A stretch of 64,000 nucleotides of DNA from Phoronis australis (taxonomy: Eukaryota > Phoronida > Phoronidae). The notes below the pieces were generated by a model. The model worked only from the letters and a program-made list of their open reading frames with translations. It did not search any database and was not told where the DNA came from. Below are positions 48,001 to 51,843 of the stretch, piece after piece (the first letter of the stretch is position 1; every line of letters begins with the position of its first letter). Where the stretch lies: positions 293,516 through 357,515 of the forward strand of contig NMRA01000202.1 in the NCBI GenBank assembly GCA_002633005.1, read 5' to 3'. Made by a program: the position numbers and the translations under genes.

Positions 48001-50274
48001 CTGTTTGTGATGAGCTGTTATTTTATAGGGTTTCCAACACTGGTGAATGCCTTCAAATTTTCAAAGTATTGTTTAATGGTAGCTATGAACCATTATTTGA
48101 AAGCAATAGTAAGTGTGTTACGTTTCAAAATCAGAATTATTTGTCTGCGACAGATAAGTCCTAAAAGTGAGATTCTGTCATGCCAGGTAAACTGTGTGAT
48201 GTTAGCCCTGCAGTTGGGTGTTACCTAAAGTTTATTAAAGGTGAGTTCTAATTGTTATTATTTTCAAGTTCCGAGCAATTTTCCAGTGATTCCATCTACA
48301 TTTTGCAGGAAGATGTTGCCCTCTTTGCCAAATATCCGTTATCTAATTGCCATCCCAGCCCACCAGGTGACGCCACACTCGGGCCAGTCTGTTGAGGTCA
48401 TCCTGTTGTTGACCTCTCAGCTGTTATTCGTTGTCAGTGTTTCTGAGGACACACAACAGCAGGCACTATCTGTCTCGGAACTCGAGTGCTATTCTCCACG
48501 CCGTACGCTTCTAGAAATTGTGAAAACACTGCACAGGAACCAGGTACAATACATGAACTAGATTTTCATTTAAAGCGGAATGATAGCCCTTTCTGAATTA
48601 TTTTTTTGTCTAATGGCATACTTTGCTCACTCTGAAAGTTGTATTTAGGACCCTTTTAGTCCATTTTTGTTAAAATGCAAAATGATTATATTACTCAATC
48701 CAGAAGTGAGGAAATAGCATAATGCAAACACTCTATCAGATCTGCTATTAAGTTGCTGTAGTTGTATTTTTAATTTATTTTCTTATTAATAACCTGTTGC
48801 TTAACTCAAATGGCAAATTCTTATGCTTCGAGGCTGTGACTGAAAATCGGCTGGTGTATCAGTCATTGATTACAGCTTTGTGGATGGAAAAGCTATAGAA
48901 CTCAGCTTACATGAATTTACTGACATTTTTAATTACTTTAGGTTGTGCAATTATTTATTTAATTTATATGCAAATGAGCTAAAAAGGCTCAAAAAGTCTT
49001 TTAGTGGTGAATTGATGAAAAGCTCCTTCAAAACGGACACTTTTTTCTCCTGCATAGGCTAAGAATGCTGGTTTGTGCTGGTCTGTTTTTGTTAATCGAT
49101 GTGGCATATCAGTATTTTAGGAGTTTTTATTTTTTAATAATCTACCTGCGATGAACACCATTGGTGCATTTTTTTTTCTGTTTTATCAGCTCAAATCCGG
49201 TTCAGTTATCCAGTAGCACGATATCCTGTGCTCATGTCGATGGGGGGTTGCAGTCACTTTTGGCAATCCACAGCATTTAACGCAGTCATTTGTTGTTTGC
49301 GTTTGTGGGGATTTTGAAAAATGTTAAAGACCTGGGTGAACTTTTTTCCTATAAGTTATGAGGTGAAAGATTGGGGCTCAGACCACAGGACCAGCTGCAC
49401 CCTATGTGGCCTTACCAGTTGGTGTTAAGAAATTGTTAAAAACACGTACACCTATGCTTTTTGGGAGGGGAAATAAACTCACACTCAACCTGAGATCAAA
49501 GTGAACATGATGCAAGAGTGAATGAAAATTTGGAGGCTAAAACTACAAACTGAGATAGACTACGTTTGAGTCTATGTAAGCAGTAGCAAATGCTAGTGGT
49601 TTCCACACTGATAATAGTACTGTTACTAAAAACTAGAAGCTAGGTACTACATGGTTTTGATTTTTTGTTTAGTTGTTGTAGATAATTAACATAATACAGT
49701 TAGCAAGGGGGAGGAATGCCCTCTGTTGCCATCCATGGGTTTCAACCCTATAGTGATGGGTTTGTTGAAATCAATTATTGTAAATAACATTTTTTTCATT
49801 TTCAGTTTCCTACTTGTTTACGTTCTTAGCTGGTGTGAAGTTATTAACTTCATGCGCTTTCCTGGAATCCCAGCTAAATACTAATGGGGAGTCAATCTCT
49901 TAGCGGACTGGCCTCGTTTTGGGATTGGCCATGCTATGTCACACTAATTTGGCTGGCATGCCTTTAATTACATTAAGTCAATTAGGTAACATGGTTTGAT
50001 GAGCTATATCTAGGTCTTAGTTTAACTAACGTGTTGATTTGTCTCTCTGCAGGATTCATTAGCCAAGGATCGCGTGACTCAGTTTGTTAATGAGTCCTCC
50101 TCGTTTCATTCTGCAGTGGATGACTCCGCTTCTCCTCCAGAGGCACCGTTTGATACTTCAGTGCCATCCTCTGGACTGTATGAATTCACCGTGGATAGTC
50201 GCAGTCGTGAACTGTTTCTGGCCTTTTTTAAGAGGGCTAAAAATAAGTTGACTGCAAAGGGCTTCAATGACTGA
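1..50274 (+). CDS. VPS13B: VPS13B (COH1), 3' part, 42 exons, spliced
   Basis: VPS13B is a bridge-like lipid-transfer protein of the VPS13/ATG2 superfamily. In mammals it acts at the Golgi and supports Golgi integrity, glycosylation and acrosome formation; loss causes Cohen syndrome. Seen here: 42 exons with GT-AG borders whose phases all agree, giving about 3,297 codons (numbered from the first full codon at position 3). Residues about 1-1,800 are beta-rich rod and linkers. About 1,800-2,560 is the VAB adaptor-binding region, with motifs such as CNDTQETL and QVDTDENI. About 2,870-3,110 is the ATG2_C-like region (SVHASLKL, RGPGAF-type and KPIGGAAELVSQTG segments). About 3,146-3,297 is the PH-like end (FVVSVSEDTQQQ). 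These match human VPS13B, as I remember it, rather than VPS13A, C or D. The chorein N-terminus is outside the window. Introns not listed separately are short and show nothing recognisable. Exon borders are my manual calls; expression was not seen. Confidence 0.95.
284..408 (+). CDS. VPS13B: VPS13B exon 2
   Basis: Acceptor CTTGCAG, donor GTCAGT. Starts in phase 0 and leaves two bases (TG) that become Trp with the next exon. Residues 17-58 include FSLQTGLLCFDG and LLQPCS, a typical segment of the lipid-transfer rod. Confidence 0.85.
409..1917 (+). other. Intron 2, nothing recognised
   Basis: AT-rich intron without a repeat or gene that I can name. A short cluster of CTCGAG/CTCGAA words around 803-850 is locally self-complementary. 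Confidence 0.6.
1918..2090 (+). CDS. VPS13B: VPS13B exon 3
   Basis: Acceptor TTTTAAAG, donor GTAAGA. Residues 58-116, with ELPSIVLNCTRSQ and a following amphipathic stretch. The phase fits exons on both sides. Confidence 0.9.
2199..2223. repeat. Short tandem repeat, 11-bp unit
   Basis: Two and a bit copies of GGTACTTGGA in intron 3, followed at 2267-2288 by two to three copies of GGACATCT. This marks the start of a repeat-prone intron. Confidence 0.7.
2451..2622. repeat. Minisatellite, 20-bp unit, part 1
   Basis: Tandem copies of a 20-base unit, consensus GTGACCCCTCATGATGTATG, with C/T variation at one CpG (CACGATG versus CATGATG). The array is cut at an N (2623) and by a SINE, and resumes at 2846. 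Confidence 0.9.
2624..2853 (-). mobile_element. tRNA-derived SINE
   Basis: Read on the minus strand, the 5' end carries an A-box-like TGGCCTGGTTGA (2823-2834) and a B box GGGTTCAAGTCCC (2780-2792). The T stem is perfect (GTGGG/CCCAC), and GCAGTGT pairs with ACACTGC around the head. A non-tRNA tail follows to about 2624, where there is an N. It sits inside the minisatellite. It is not a tRNA gene, because six extra bases separate the T arm from the outer stem. Confidence 0.8.
2846..2975. repeat. Minisatellite, 20-bp unit, part 2
   Basis: Continuation of the GTGACCCCTCATGATGTATG array on the other side of the SINE, ending before a string shared with intron 32 (28616-28637). Confidence 0.9.
3054..3152. 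mobile_element. Palindromic MITE family A, copy 1
   Basis: Imperfect palindrome in intron 3. The outer ends are TAATAGTC and AACTATTGC. The inner arms are TTTTGAGAACCAATTT and AAACTGGTTCTCA, with a short centre containing CTCCACTGAATAA. Three further copies are in the window. Confidence 0.8.
3326..3460 (+). CDS. VPS13B: VPS13B exon 4
   Basis: Acceptor ACGCAG, donor GTAAGT. Residues 116-161, beta-strand-like rod sequence containing VNGVEVKAVSNDSLVSYTG. In frame with both neighbours. Confidence 0.9.
3461..4877 (+). other. Intron 4, possible degenerate inverted repeat
   Basis: AT-rich. TAAGACCAAACATT near 4344 faces AATGTTTGGTCTTG near 4670, and AAGACCAAT recurs at about 4273 and 4310. This may be an old inverted-repeat element. 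Nothing else was recognised. Confidence 0.4.
4878..5042 (+). CDS. VPS13B: VPS13B exon 5
   Basis: Acceptor CTGTTAG, donor GTAAGT. Residues 161-216, an acidic and Ser-rich linker ending FQIPKVHNNPS. Phase 1 at both ends. Confidence 0.88.
5043..6179 (+). other. Intron 5, one short tandem duplication
   Basis: Contains a duplicated segment around 5895-5958 (GTGGGTTCTCAACTG twice) and a lone TATGTAGGACC near 5981. Otherwise nothing was recognised. Confidence 0.5.
6180..6338 (+). CDS. VPS13B: VPS13B exon 6
   Basis: Acceptor GTTCCAG, weak donor GTCTGT. Residues 216-269 contain AFLSVEGVGCLLDPALHDWL. This resembles the human FLSVEG..L.DP.L..WL segment as I remember it. Confidence 0.9.
6673..6884 (+). 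CDS. VPS13B: VPS13B exon 7 (start uncertain)
   Basis: The donor GTGGGT leaves phase 0. Two acceptors fit the phase: ACAAG before 6673 (used here) and AAAAAG before 6625, which would add 16 residues. The product (269-339) is a Ser/Thr/Gln-rich linker followed by a helical stretch, KKLSEKAADLYNMI. Confidence 0.75.
7048..7430. mobile_element. Non-autonomous DNA transposon with TIRs
   Basis: In intron 7. The left end (GATCC...ACACAGACTTGCCCT) is the inverted counterpart of the right end (AGGGTAAGTCTGTGTTAGGAC). Sub-terminal AACTTG/CAAGTT words repeat inside. About 380 bases with no convincing coding capacity. The superfamily is unclear; the look is hAT-like. Confidence 0.65.
7691..7913 (+). CDS. 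VPS13B: VPS13B exon 8
   Basis: Acceptor TTTTTTAG, donor GTAAGC. Starts in phase 0 and ends in phase 1. Residues 340-414 include PPMLVVNLPTVVVHSAG, a hydrophobic strand typical of the groove of these proteins. Confidence 0.92.
7914..8488 (+). other. Intron 8, nothing recognised
   Basis: AT-rich, with runs of T. No repeat, RNA or coding signal that I can support. Confidence 0.6.
8489..8697 (+). CDS. VPS13B: VPS13B exon 9
   Basis: Acceptor TTTGCAG, donor GTGTGT. Residues 414-483 read LPWSLNIKNFSVYTL and later VTPLGVTSTVAIT. This is close to the human FPWTLDLSQFSIYTL..KPMGCTSTLAVT region. Confidence 0.95.
9119..9443 (+). CDS. VPS13B: VPS13B exon 10
   Basis: Acceptor TTTTCAG, donor GTAAGT. Residues 484-592 form a helical start, a charged linker rich in Glu, Lys and Thr, then LWIQWTFPKVTLKMY, which matches the human LWIQW(T)LPK segment. 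Ends in phase 1. Confidence 0.95.
9847..9961 (+). CDS. VPS13B: VPS13B exon 11
   Basis: Acceptor CCTGTAG, donor GTAATT. Residues 592-630: LEDVTTFIDVHRVYAKVKSK, alternating hydrophobic residues as in the rod's beta sheet. Confidence 0.92.
9962..10566 (+). other. Intron 11, nothing recognised
   Basis: AT-rich intron without recognisable content. The short open frames on either strand show no family resemblance. Confidence 0.6.
10567..11480 (+). CDS. VPS13B: VPS13B exon 12 (large exon)
   Basis: 914 bases; acceptor TTTGCAG, donor GTGAAG. Residues 630-935 contain PGPWEGVTLC, a long conserved-looking block, and then a low-complexity Asp/Thr/Ser-rich stretch around 11142-11300 that should be a disordered acidic linker. 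An unbroken reading frame of this length is good evidence of coding by itself. Confidence 0.96.
11481..12006 (+). other. Intron 12, nothing recognised
   Basis: AT-rich; no element or coding signal seen. Confidence 0.6.
12007..12106 (+). CDS. VPS13B: VPS13B exon 13
   Basis: Acceptor TTTTCAG, donor GTAAGA. Residues 935-968: WAEMVQRPLLNSSSNGVQNP then EWNLRDMSKQ. Leaves two bases that form Gln with the next exon. Confidence 0.9.
12417..12525 (+). CDS. VPS13B: VPS13B exon 14
   Basis: Acceptor TTTTTTTCAG, donor GTAAAC. Residues 968-1004: DYGIAEMFPIVSSFDLCVNA. Phase 0 at the end. Confidence 0.92.
12901..13651 (+). CDS. VPS13B: VPS13B exon 15 (large exon)
   Basis: 751 bases; acceptor TTATATAG, donor GTGAGT. 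Residues 1005-1255: DIPICGYSLEVNA, DIDLYVSTNQVDLL, a Ser/His-rich basic linker (about 13220-13500), then VVPAFFILFSQPYTVM. The linker is likely disordered. Confidence 0.95.
13946..14060. mobile_element. Palindromic MITE family A, copy 2
   Basis: In intron 15. Left end GGTAATAGTCACT, inner arm TTTTGAGAACCAGTTTTC, right inner arm AAACTGGTTCACAAAAT, right end ACTATAACTACC. Same arrangement as the copies at 3054, 38269 and 52433. Confidence 0.8.
14404..14565 (+). CDS. VPS13B: VPS13B exon 16
   Basis: Acceptor CCTCTCAG, donor GTGTGG. Residues 1255-1309 include DFHLILLESRPGEPHPKTG and PPALCTL. Phase 1 at both ends. Confidence 0.92.
15068..15205 (+). CDS. VPS13B: VPS13B exon 17
   Basis: Acceptor CTTTTCAG, donor GTATGA. 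Residues 1309-1355 begin DICLKVERPMRVNLHLDTL, close to the human D(I)C(I)KVERP segment. Confidence 0.92.
15553..15738 (+). CDS. VPS13B: VPS13B exon 18
   Basis: Acceptor TTTGCAG, donor GTGAGC. Residues 1355-1417: RLTVSTVEFTCGFGTVFSS and LLLTWAGVKGEMEL, amphipathic strands of the rod. Confidence 0.93.
16053..16312 (+). CDS. VPS13B: VPS13B exon 19
   Basis: Acceptor AATTTCAG, donor GTAGTG. Residues 1417-1503 include GPLTVDLLTSFDW and VPIHFGHEHVMCLQLIMECL, ending in phase 0. Confidence 0.94.
16637..16769 (+). CDS. VPS13B: VPS13B exon 20
   Basis: Acceptor TTTCAG, donor GTGAGT. Residues 1504-1548, a Ser/Lys-rich hydrophilic linker (KEQLSKSKVKSS, SDDLRSGNFEYITGD). Weak similarity, but frame and splice sites fit. 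Confidence 0.87.
17499..17650 (+). CDS. VPS13B: VPS13B exon 21
   Basis: Acceptor TTGATAG, weak donor GTACTT. Residues 1548-1598: LPDPGEIVFCSETV then TSAMTWCYPESRAV and MPVPF. Matches the human PGEIIFC..SAMTWH(F)P segment. Confidence 0.94.
17651..19108 (+). other. Intron 21, AT-rich with a LINE remnant
   Basis: The intron holds the LINE fragment listed separately (18176-18385, minus). The rest shows no gene or repeat that I recognise. Confidence 0.6.
18176..18385 (-). pseudogene. LINE remnant, C-terminal zinc-knuckle region
   Basis: The minus-strand frame reads NTFIHKMLN then PKCFTFCGKEPKDIIYLYW. This resembles the C-terminal zf-RVT segment of many LINE polymerases (CTFCG.EPE.I.HLFW.C). The second half of the Cys/His pattern is lost (Ala where Cys is expected), so it looks decayed. 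Matched from memory, without a database. Confidence 0.5.
19109..19308 (+). CDS. VPS13B: VPS13B exon 22
   Basis: Acceptor GTTTCAG, donor GTAAAG. Residues 1599-1665: GILQYWDVLRKVFVDVAHF and SVSEIWRIAIL. Corresponds to the human LQYWDE..F segment. Ends with AG that becomes Ser with exon 23. Confidence 0.93.
19532..19692 (+). CDS. VPS13B: VPS13B exon 23
   Basis: Acceptor TTTCCAG, donor GTAAAA. Residues 1665-1719: IVSPVSLAACTRVNSGFVPQ and MSLSFGHVSLHMENH. Resembles human LVSPSSFA.STKVNS..VP. Confidence 0.95.
20081..20217 (+). CDS. VPS13B: VPS13B exon 24
   Basis: Acceptor CCCTCCAG, donor GTATGG. Residues 1719-1764: QPFILDQTTPSCQEYMTVTL. Ends in phase 0 and begins a run of phase-0 introns. Confidence 0.93.
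20795..20905 (+). CDS. VPS13B: VPS13B exon 25
   Basis: 111 bases, phase 0 at both ends; acceptor GCTTTAG, donor GTAAGA. Residues 1765-1801: CQIVEYRYLLMQPLVDPFDV, like the human CQI.I.(D)YR..VQPF segment. Confidence 0.92.
20906..21939 (+). other. Intron 25, nothing recognised
   Basis: AT-rich intron with no identifiable element. Confidence 0.6.
21940..22035 (+). CDS. VPS13B: VPS13B exon 26
   Basis: 96 bases, phase 0 at both ends; acceptor TTGTAG, donor GTAAAA. Residues 1802-1833: FEPVDIHVGQNAVHTLNSAI, matching human FDP(I)..R.SQHTVHTLN, just before the VAB region. Confidence 0.93.
22391..22466. repeat. AT-rich tandem repeat (ATAATAATC units)
   Basis: Simple repeat of ATAATAATC alternating with ATGATAATC in intron 26. 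Likely length-polymorphic. Confidence 0.9.
22581..22742 (+). CDS. VPS13B: VPS13B exon 27 (start of VAB region)
   Basis: 162 bases, phase 0 at both ends; acceptor GTTTCAG, unusual donor GTGCCG. Residues 1834-1887 contain VVCNDTQETLHISQVDTDEN and YSWRTH, nearly as in human VPS13B. The Asn of CNDT is at the position of the conserved Asn of VAB repeats. Confidence 0.97.
22980..23460. repeat. Monomeric repeat family B, block 1
   Basis: In intron 27. Degenerate units with AAATTTG-type words, each closing in a GCCCCCTAGAGGCAATTTTT-like box (23416 onward; a weaker one is near 23031). Related blocks occur at 29740, 36040 and 42150. Confidence 0.55.
23575..23727 (+). CDS. VPS13B: VPS13B exon 28
   Basis: 153 bases, phase 0 at both ends; acceptor TTTCTAG, donor GTAAGG. 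Residues 1888-1938: LCVDGMGWKWSDPFSLDNEG and ISVRQISNVQKQ, close to human WGNWRWSEPFSVDHAG and VQKQ. Confidence 0.97.
24197..24655. mobile_element. Large foldback (inverted-repeat) element
   Basis: In intron 28. A left arm (24197-24409) and a right arm (24445-24655) are near-perfect reverse complements around a 35-base loop. The outer ends are CAAGGTACC and GGTACCTTG. Each arm is itself built from degenerate ACACGGACTCA-type units. No coding capacity. It is probably a foldback DNA element and would form a long hairpin in the pre-mRNA. Confidence 0.9.
25483..25806 (+). CDS. VPS13B: VPS13B exon 29
   Basis: 324 bases, phase 0 at both ends; acceptor CTTGTAG, donor GTCAGT. Residues 1939-2046: ITISGQLYVSSRLSQHLEVK and IPIGSKSAYIHIWCSVVTRE, parallel to human LSQSIELK and IYVWCTVLT. 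Confidence 0.96.
25807..26719 (+). other. Intron 29, nothing recognised
   Basis: AT-rich. A weak AAATAGCGACATCTGTTG word near 26240 recalls the closing box of family B but is not convincing. Confidence 0.5.
26720..26895 (+). CDS. VPS13B: VPS13B exon 30
   Basis: Acceptor GGTTACAG, donor GTGAGT. Residues 2047-2105: LTPLFVMQSYLPFPLFMNI then GIPGDRDHTISFQTR. Equivalent to human FSPLFIMRSHLPDPI and the PGKGQE..LTFQ segment. Confidence 0.96.
26896..27682 (+). other. Intron 30, nothing recognised
   Basis: A 64-codon open frame on the minus strand (27280-27474) has no family resemblance. Nothing else stands out. Confidence 0.5.
27683..27850 (+). CDS. VPS13B: VPS13B exon 31
   Basis: Acceptor TTTTTAG, donor GTAAGT. 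Residues 2105-2161: SEESPPAMLTSGHISQVK, hydrophilic and the least conserved of the VAB exons. Phases fit on both sides. Confidence 0.9.
28182..28410 (+). CDS. VPS13B: VPS13B exon 32
   Basis: Acceptor TTTTCTAG, donor GTAAGC. Residues 2161-2237: NTLLIETAPPYLMVNKTNLD, the same pattern as human RTLLIELLPWALLINESKWD. The Asn after LMV is the VAB-repeat Asn position. Confidence 0.96.
28411..29243 (+). other. Intron 32, one shared string
   Basis: Positions 28616-28637 are identical to 2973-2994, next to the minisatellite. This suggests that both are pieces of one interspersed repeat. Otherwise nothing was recognised. Confidence 0.55.
29244..29411 (+). CDS. VPS13B: VPS13B exon 33
   Basis: 168 bases, phase 0 at both ends; acceptor TTTGCAG, donor GTGAAA. 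Residues 2238-2293: KFQLGLVVNSDLYCSPLIEL, equivalent to human FQIGIYWANTN.VHKS..IKL. Confidence 0.94.
29740..30450. repeat. Monomeric repeat family B, block 2
   Basis: In intron 33. Three to four units of roughly 150-200 bases, each with AAATTTGGCA(G/A)ATAGG and a closing box. The closing boxes include GCGCCACCTAGTGGCCA (30015-30031) and TCTAGTGGCCATTTTT (30358 onward). The block ends in a tail, CTCTGCGTTGCTGTT, shared with block 3. Confidence 0.75.
30906..31046 (+). CDS. VPS13B: VPS13B exon 34
   Basis: 141 bases, phase 0 at both ends; acceptor GATTACAG, donor GTACCC. Residues 2294-2340: VCYLTVSSQVGPSSFRVLTI and CRRLFVQNCVLLQ. Equivalent to human CQFCISSMVQQGIQIIQI..TIINNTPYQI, with the repeat Asn kept in FVQN. 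Confidence 0.94.
31229..31838 (+). CDS. VPS13B: VPS13B exon 35
   Basis: 610 bases; acceptor CTTTCAG, donor GTAGGA. Residues 2341-2544: a start with MWCLPPAQ, a Ser-rich insert (about 31430-31590), SFAWSHVV-like residues, and then VCQEHEGITYLTIKE and LCLHNNCPFSLN. The last parts match human TYQEHLGVTYLTLSE and IIHNRCPV. The human Cohen variant N2993S lies, as I remember it, in this HN.CP motif. The Asn codon here is 31784-31786. Confidence 0.96.
31839..32805 (+). other. Intron 35, old repeat shared with 62 kb
   Basis: Positions about 31980-32185 resemble 61950-62150 over a gapped stretch. The best word is AACTGCCAGTTCTT flanked by ATTAC and GTAAA. Probably two old copies of one element. Nothing else was recognised. 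Confidence 0.4.
32806..33990 (+). CDS. VPS13B: VPS13B exon 36 (largest exon)
   Basis: 1,185 bases; acceptor GTTTGCAG, donor GTGAGA. Residues 2544-2939: the end of the VAB region, a charged Lys/Glu linker (about 33180-33270), SHLQVDNQLFSRENFDFPVV (human LQLDNQLYNKSNFHFAVL), LESFAVNCRPLCLYFEDKFI, PVQLKSITFDQLTVLMSVHA and LKLFIATDHAPLTFGRF, then MHYVSGALYRAG. The last part opens the ATG2_C-like domain, which binds membranes in related proteins. Confidence 0.98.
33991..35730 (+). other. Intron 36, nothing recognised
   Basis: AT-rich. A minus-strand open frame at 35296-35511 shows no known domain. GGTAACGAACC near 35240 and GGTTCGTTG near 35488 are weakly complementary. Confidence 0.5.
35731..35907 (+). 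CDS. VPS13B: VPS13B exon 37 (ATG2_C-like)
   Basis: 177 bases; acceptor TGTTTCAG, donor GTGAGA. Residues 2939-2998: GWVVGSLEILGNPTSLVRNV and LTQGPGAFMSGVSQGVGSLI. Almost superimposable on human GWVVGSLDILGSPASLVRS and LTRGPGAFVSGVSRG. Confidence 0.98.
36040..37940. repeat. Monomeric repeat family B, block 3
   Basis: In intron 37; the longest block, interrupted by a LINE fragment. Closing boxes are GCCCCCTAGTGGCA (36194-36207), GCGCCACCTAGAGGCCA (37442-37458) and CACCATCTAATGGCC (near 37841). Its end (about 37890-37940) aligns with the end of block 2. Confidence 0.75.
36285..36830 (-). mobile_element. LINE fragment, 3' part of reverse transcriptase
   Basis: On the minus strand, 36822 down to 36553 reads HYKYLGVFITPKLSWSKATK, LSCQANKAA, FQLFDKLVYPTLCYGAEIWG. 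This is the typical thumb/post-polymerase segment of CR1/RTE-like LINE polymerases. An in-frame TAG (36550-36552) follows, and similarity continues beyond it (ALLGECGRYPVF). It is 5'-truncated at a poly-T/A run (36831-36840) and ends in AACAAACAAAC, like a 3' microsatellite tail. It interrupts repeat family B. Confidence 0.85.
38269..38382. mobile_element. Palindromic MITE family A, copy 3
   Basis: In intron 37, shortly before exon 38. Left end GTAATAGTCTCTGAC, right inner arm GGCATCAAACTGGTTCTCAA, right end AGTGACTATTGC. The left inner arm has decayed (GAAAAGCAGT). Confidence 0.75.
38438..38608 (+). CDS. VPS13B: VPS13B exon 38 (ATG2_C-like)
   Basis: 171 bases; acceptor TTTGCAG, donor GTAAAG. 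Residues 2998-3055: SITNFASSVSRNMDRLSLD, LSQGLRQGLTGFGISLLG. Corresponds to human SITNLATSLARNMDRLSLDEEH and GLRQGLS..GISLLG. Confidence 0.98.
38609..40025 (+). other. Intron 38, nothing recognised
   Basis: AT-rich, with a less AT-rich patch at about 39240-39350 that I could not classify. Confidence 0.5.
40026..40196 (+). CDS. VPS13B: VPS13B exon 39 (ATG2_C-like)
   Basis: 171 bases; acceptor CTTACAG, donor GTGAGA. Residues 3055-3112: AVAGLADQPIQNL, VMTGVGKGLMGAVTKPIGG and AAELVSQTGQG. Nearly identical to the human paralogue's segment, including KPIGGAAELVSQTG. Confidence 0.98.
41438..41986 (-). mobile_element. DNA element family C, copy 1
   Basis: In intron 39. Starts ATATGTAGGA and ends TCCTACATAT. 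In reverse complement the whole body aligns with 62881-63403, including GATACTATG, GTTAAGAATT and GATTTTCATGAAAAAAT. Non-coding, so probably a non-autonomous DNA transposon. Confidence 0.75.
42150..42540. repeat. Monomeric repeat family B, block 4
   Basis: In intron 39. Two units with GATGAAATTTGGC and ATGAAATTTTTC starts. The closing boxes are AGTAGTGGCAGTTTT (42241 onward) and GCCCTCTAGTGGCG (42375-42388). Confidence 0.65.
43167..43319. mobile_element. Short MITE with a triplicated end
   Basis: In intron 39. Begins CATTCAGTAGACGCTAGGAC and ends GTCCTAGCGTTACTGAATG, its inverse. The left side carries three tandem copies of ACGCTAGGACCT. 153 bases, non-coding. Confidence 0.85.
44008..44110 (+). 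CDS. VPS13B: VPS13B exon 40
   Basis: 103 bases; acceptor CCCTGCAG, donor GTGAGT. Residues 3112-3146: LLHGTGLGHLPSRLHPELAI then HLKLVW. Human has ILHGAGLSQLPKQ and H.KYVWKML here. Ends with TG that makes Trp with exon 41. Confidence 0.96.
44111..45700 (+). other. Intron 40, left part
   Basis: No gene. A C-run followed by an AC-run lies at 45455-45474. Short open frames show no family resemblance. Confidence 0.5.
45792..46700 (-). pseudogene. Decayed transposon-like gene, antisense in intron 40
   Basis: On the minus strand a frame reads CYHSAPVL, TGISVSRYDFSESQNGKD, LCDRKIAPIKQHAKYFVAEG and VKGCYVYACSV. Further on come WSEMLSDARTGASFEAA and FDEEDKSGKNVHPRKC. I know this order (NAGCYH, then YDFSE.Q.GKD.CDR, then a late SGK..P block) from a dispersed, transposon-like protein family of invertebrates whose function I cannot give. 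It is broken: in-frame stops at 46684-46686, 46345-46347, 45969-45971 and 45792-45794, plus a frame change between about 46345 and 46259. Local CpG content is higher than in the rest of the intron. The family assignment is from memory. Confidence 0.6.
46701..48308 (+). other. Intron 40, right part
   Basis: AT-rich, no gene. Nothing that I can name between the antisense remnant and exon 41. Confidence 0.5.
48309..48543 (+). CDS. VPS13B: VPS13B exon 41 (PH-like end)
   Basis: 235 bases; acceptor TTTTGCAG, donor GTACAA. Residues 3146-3224: KMLPSL, SVEVILLLTSQLLFVVSVSE and DTQQQALSVSELEC. Human reads LLLTSEVLFVVSVSEDTQQQ. This is part of the C-terminal PH-like domain. Confidence 0.98.
48544..50052 (+). 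other. Intron 41, nothing recognised
   Basis: AT-rich last intron without identifiable elements. Confidence 0.6.
50053..50274 (+). CDS. VPS13B: VPS13B exon 42, last coding exon with stop
   Basis: Acceptor CTCTGCAG; TGA stop at 50272-50274. Residues 3225-3297: an acidic Ser/Pro linker, then YEFTVDSRSRELFLAFFKRA and a final NKLTAKGFND. Human ends in a similar ..FLSKFTMVKNKALRKGF tail, so the C-terminus appears complete. Confidence 0.97.
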   Translation, partial: DSLAKDRVTQFVNESSSFHSAVDDSASPPEAPFDTSVPSSGLYEFTVDSRSRELFLAFFKRAKNKLTAKGFND

Positions 50275-51837
50275 ACCTTAACATGTTAGCATTCTGCAGA
50301 GGATGCTGGTAATTTTCAAGGCAAGTTACTTCCACCTTCTTATCATGGTACATTACACACACAGCATCAAAAGGCCATAAATTATTGTTAAGCTGCGCTC
50401 GGCCTATTTCGACAAGGTAATTGGTATCTGCTGAGATGAATTTATTAAATTTTATTACGCACTCTGTCGCAGCTTATTCATACATACGTGACCACGCTAA
50501 AATGCTAACTTCACAAACAAGTGTGAGGCATGGTTTTGCACGATTTTTCTTTGAACTCAAAATGTCCCCTCCCCGATTTTAGAGTATAAAGTTGTAAAAA
50601 GTTGTGCCCCTTCTGTTTAAAACAGTTTGGTTTATGAAAGGCCTATCAGCAGGTTACAACCTCATTCATTTACTGAGTTAGGTACAGTAAGTACGGTATG
50701 CACATATTGCTGCTGTGTGCGTACTTCACACTTTCTCTTTGTAAAGTGTCGTGCTTTGGGGTTTAGGTCCAGCAGTACCGGTAACAAAATGGTCTTTCAC
50801 TTATCAGGTGTTTCGTGACATGACTAAAGACCTACATAGGAAATTTTCGTTTTCCGCTCCCACTTAACAGTTATAGGTTTTAGTAATCAAAGTAATTATC
50901 TGACGAACAAATTTGTGCAAATTTCCTGAGGAAGTAGTAATTATGTTGCTGAAGTGAGTTTTAATTACTTTGCATAGTTACATACGTGGAATATGGACCA
51001 AACGTCTGTCGTTTTTAAGACTTACGGGTAAAAATCTTAAGTCACATTCGTGAAACAGACCACTGGTGTAGGAACATCCTTTTTAAAATTTGTTGTTCTA
51101 TTCGCATCAACTTCCAACCTATTTACATGACTTGTACATTGCCATGATATTTTGGTTGGTTATTTCAGCCTCCAACCATATTCAGGTGTTCAGCCTTCTC
51201 AAAAGGAAGGAGCACAGGTGTGTAGTACACATGTTGTGGATATTCAAGAGTGAACAAATTGACTAAAAGAAATATCAAGGCAGCTAGGCACATAAAGCTA
51301 CACATCAATTTCTGGAGTCAGTCTAGTAAGCAGCCATCCCCTGCTACCCCACCCCCCAACCCNTGCCCCTCCTCTGGCAATAAGGAAGATGTACAAGTAG
51401 CAAATATCCCTTGGAACTGTAGTATTATAGCTCTTTAGAATTAGAGATAAATATATTGAGTTCCGGTTCCATCAGCGTTGTTGTTCCTACATGGTGGCAG
51501 AAAAAATACAATCCAAATGACCACCACGAGTGTACCAGATGGCAGTTTGGTTTTGATAAGTAAGAACATTGTTAACACGTGAGGATGCCTGCGAGAGAAC
51601 TGATTGACCAAAATACAATGCCAGTGTAAATAGGCTAAAGGTTTAGAGGTTGGTATAAATTGTGGAATAGATTTTCAAAATGATGTCGCCATCTCAACTC
51701 AAGTGGTTTTAGGAAGTCATTCAACAGTCATTCTGATTAGACAGGCTTCACTGGATCAAGTTTTAGGTAAACTGCAGAAGTCGCCAACATTTTTGGAAGT
51801 GACTCGAAAGACTTTCCGAACGTGGACGAACTCTGAA

Positions 51838-51843
51838 AATAAA
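51838..51843 (+). promoter_or_regulatory. Candidate poly(A) signal (proximal)
   Basis: AATAAA about 1.56 kb after the stop codon. No clear GT-rich element follows at once, so it is weaker than the one at 52601. Confidence 0.3.
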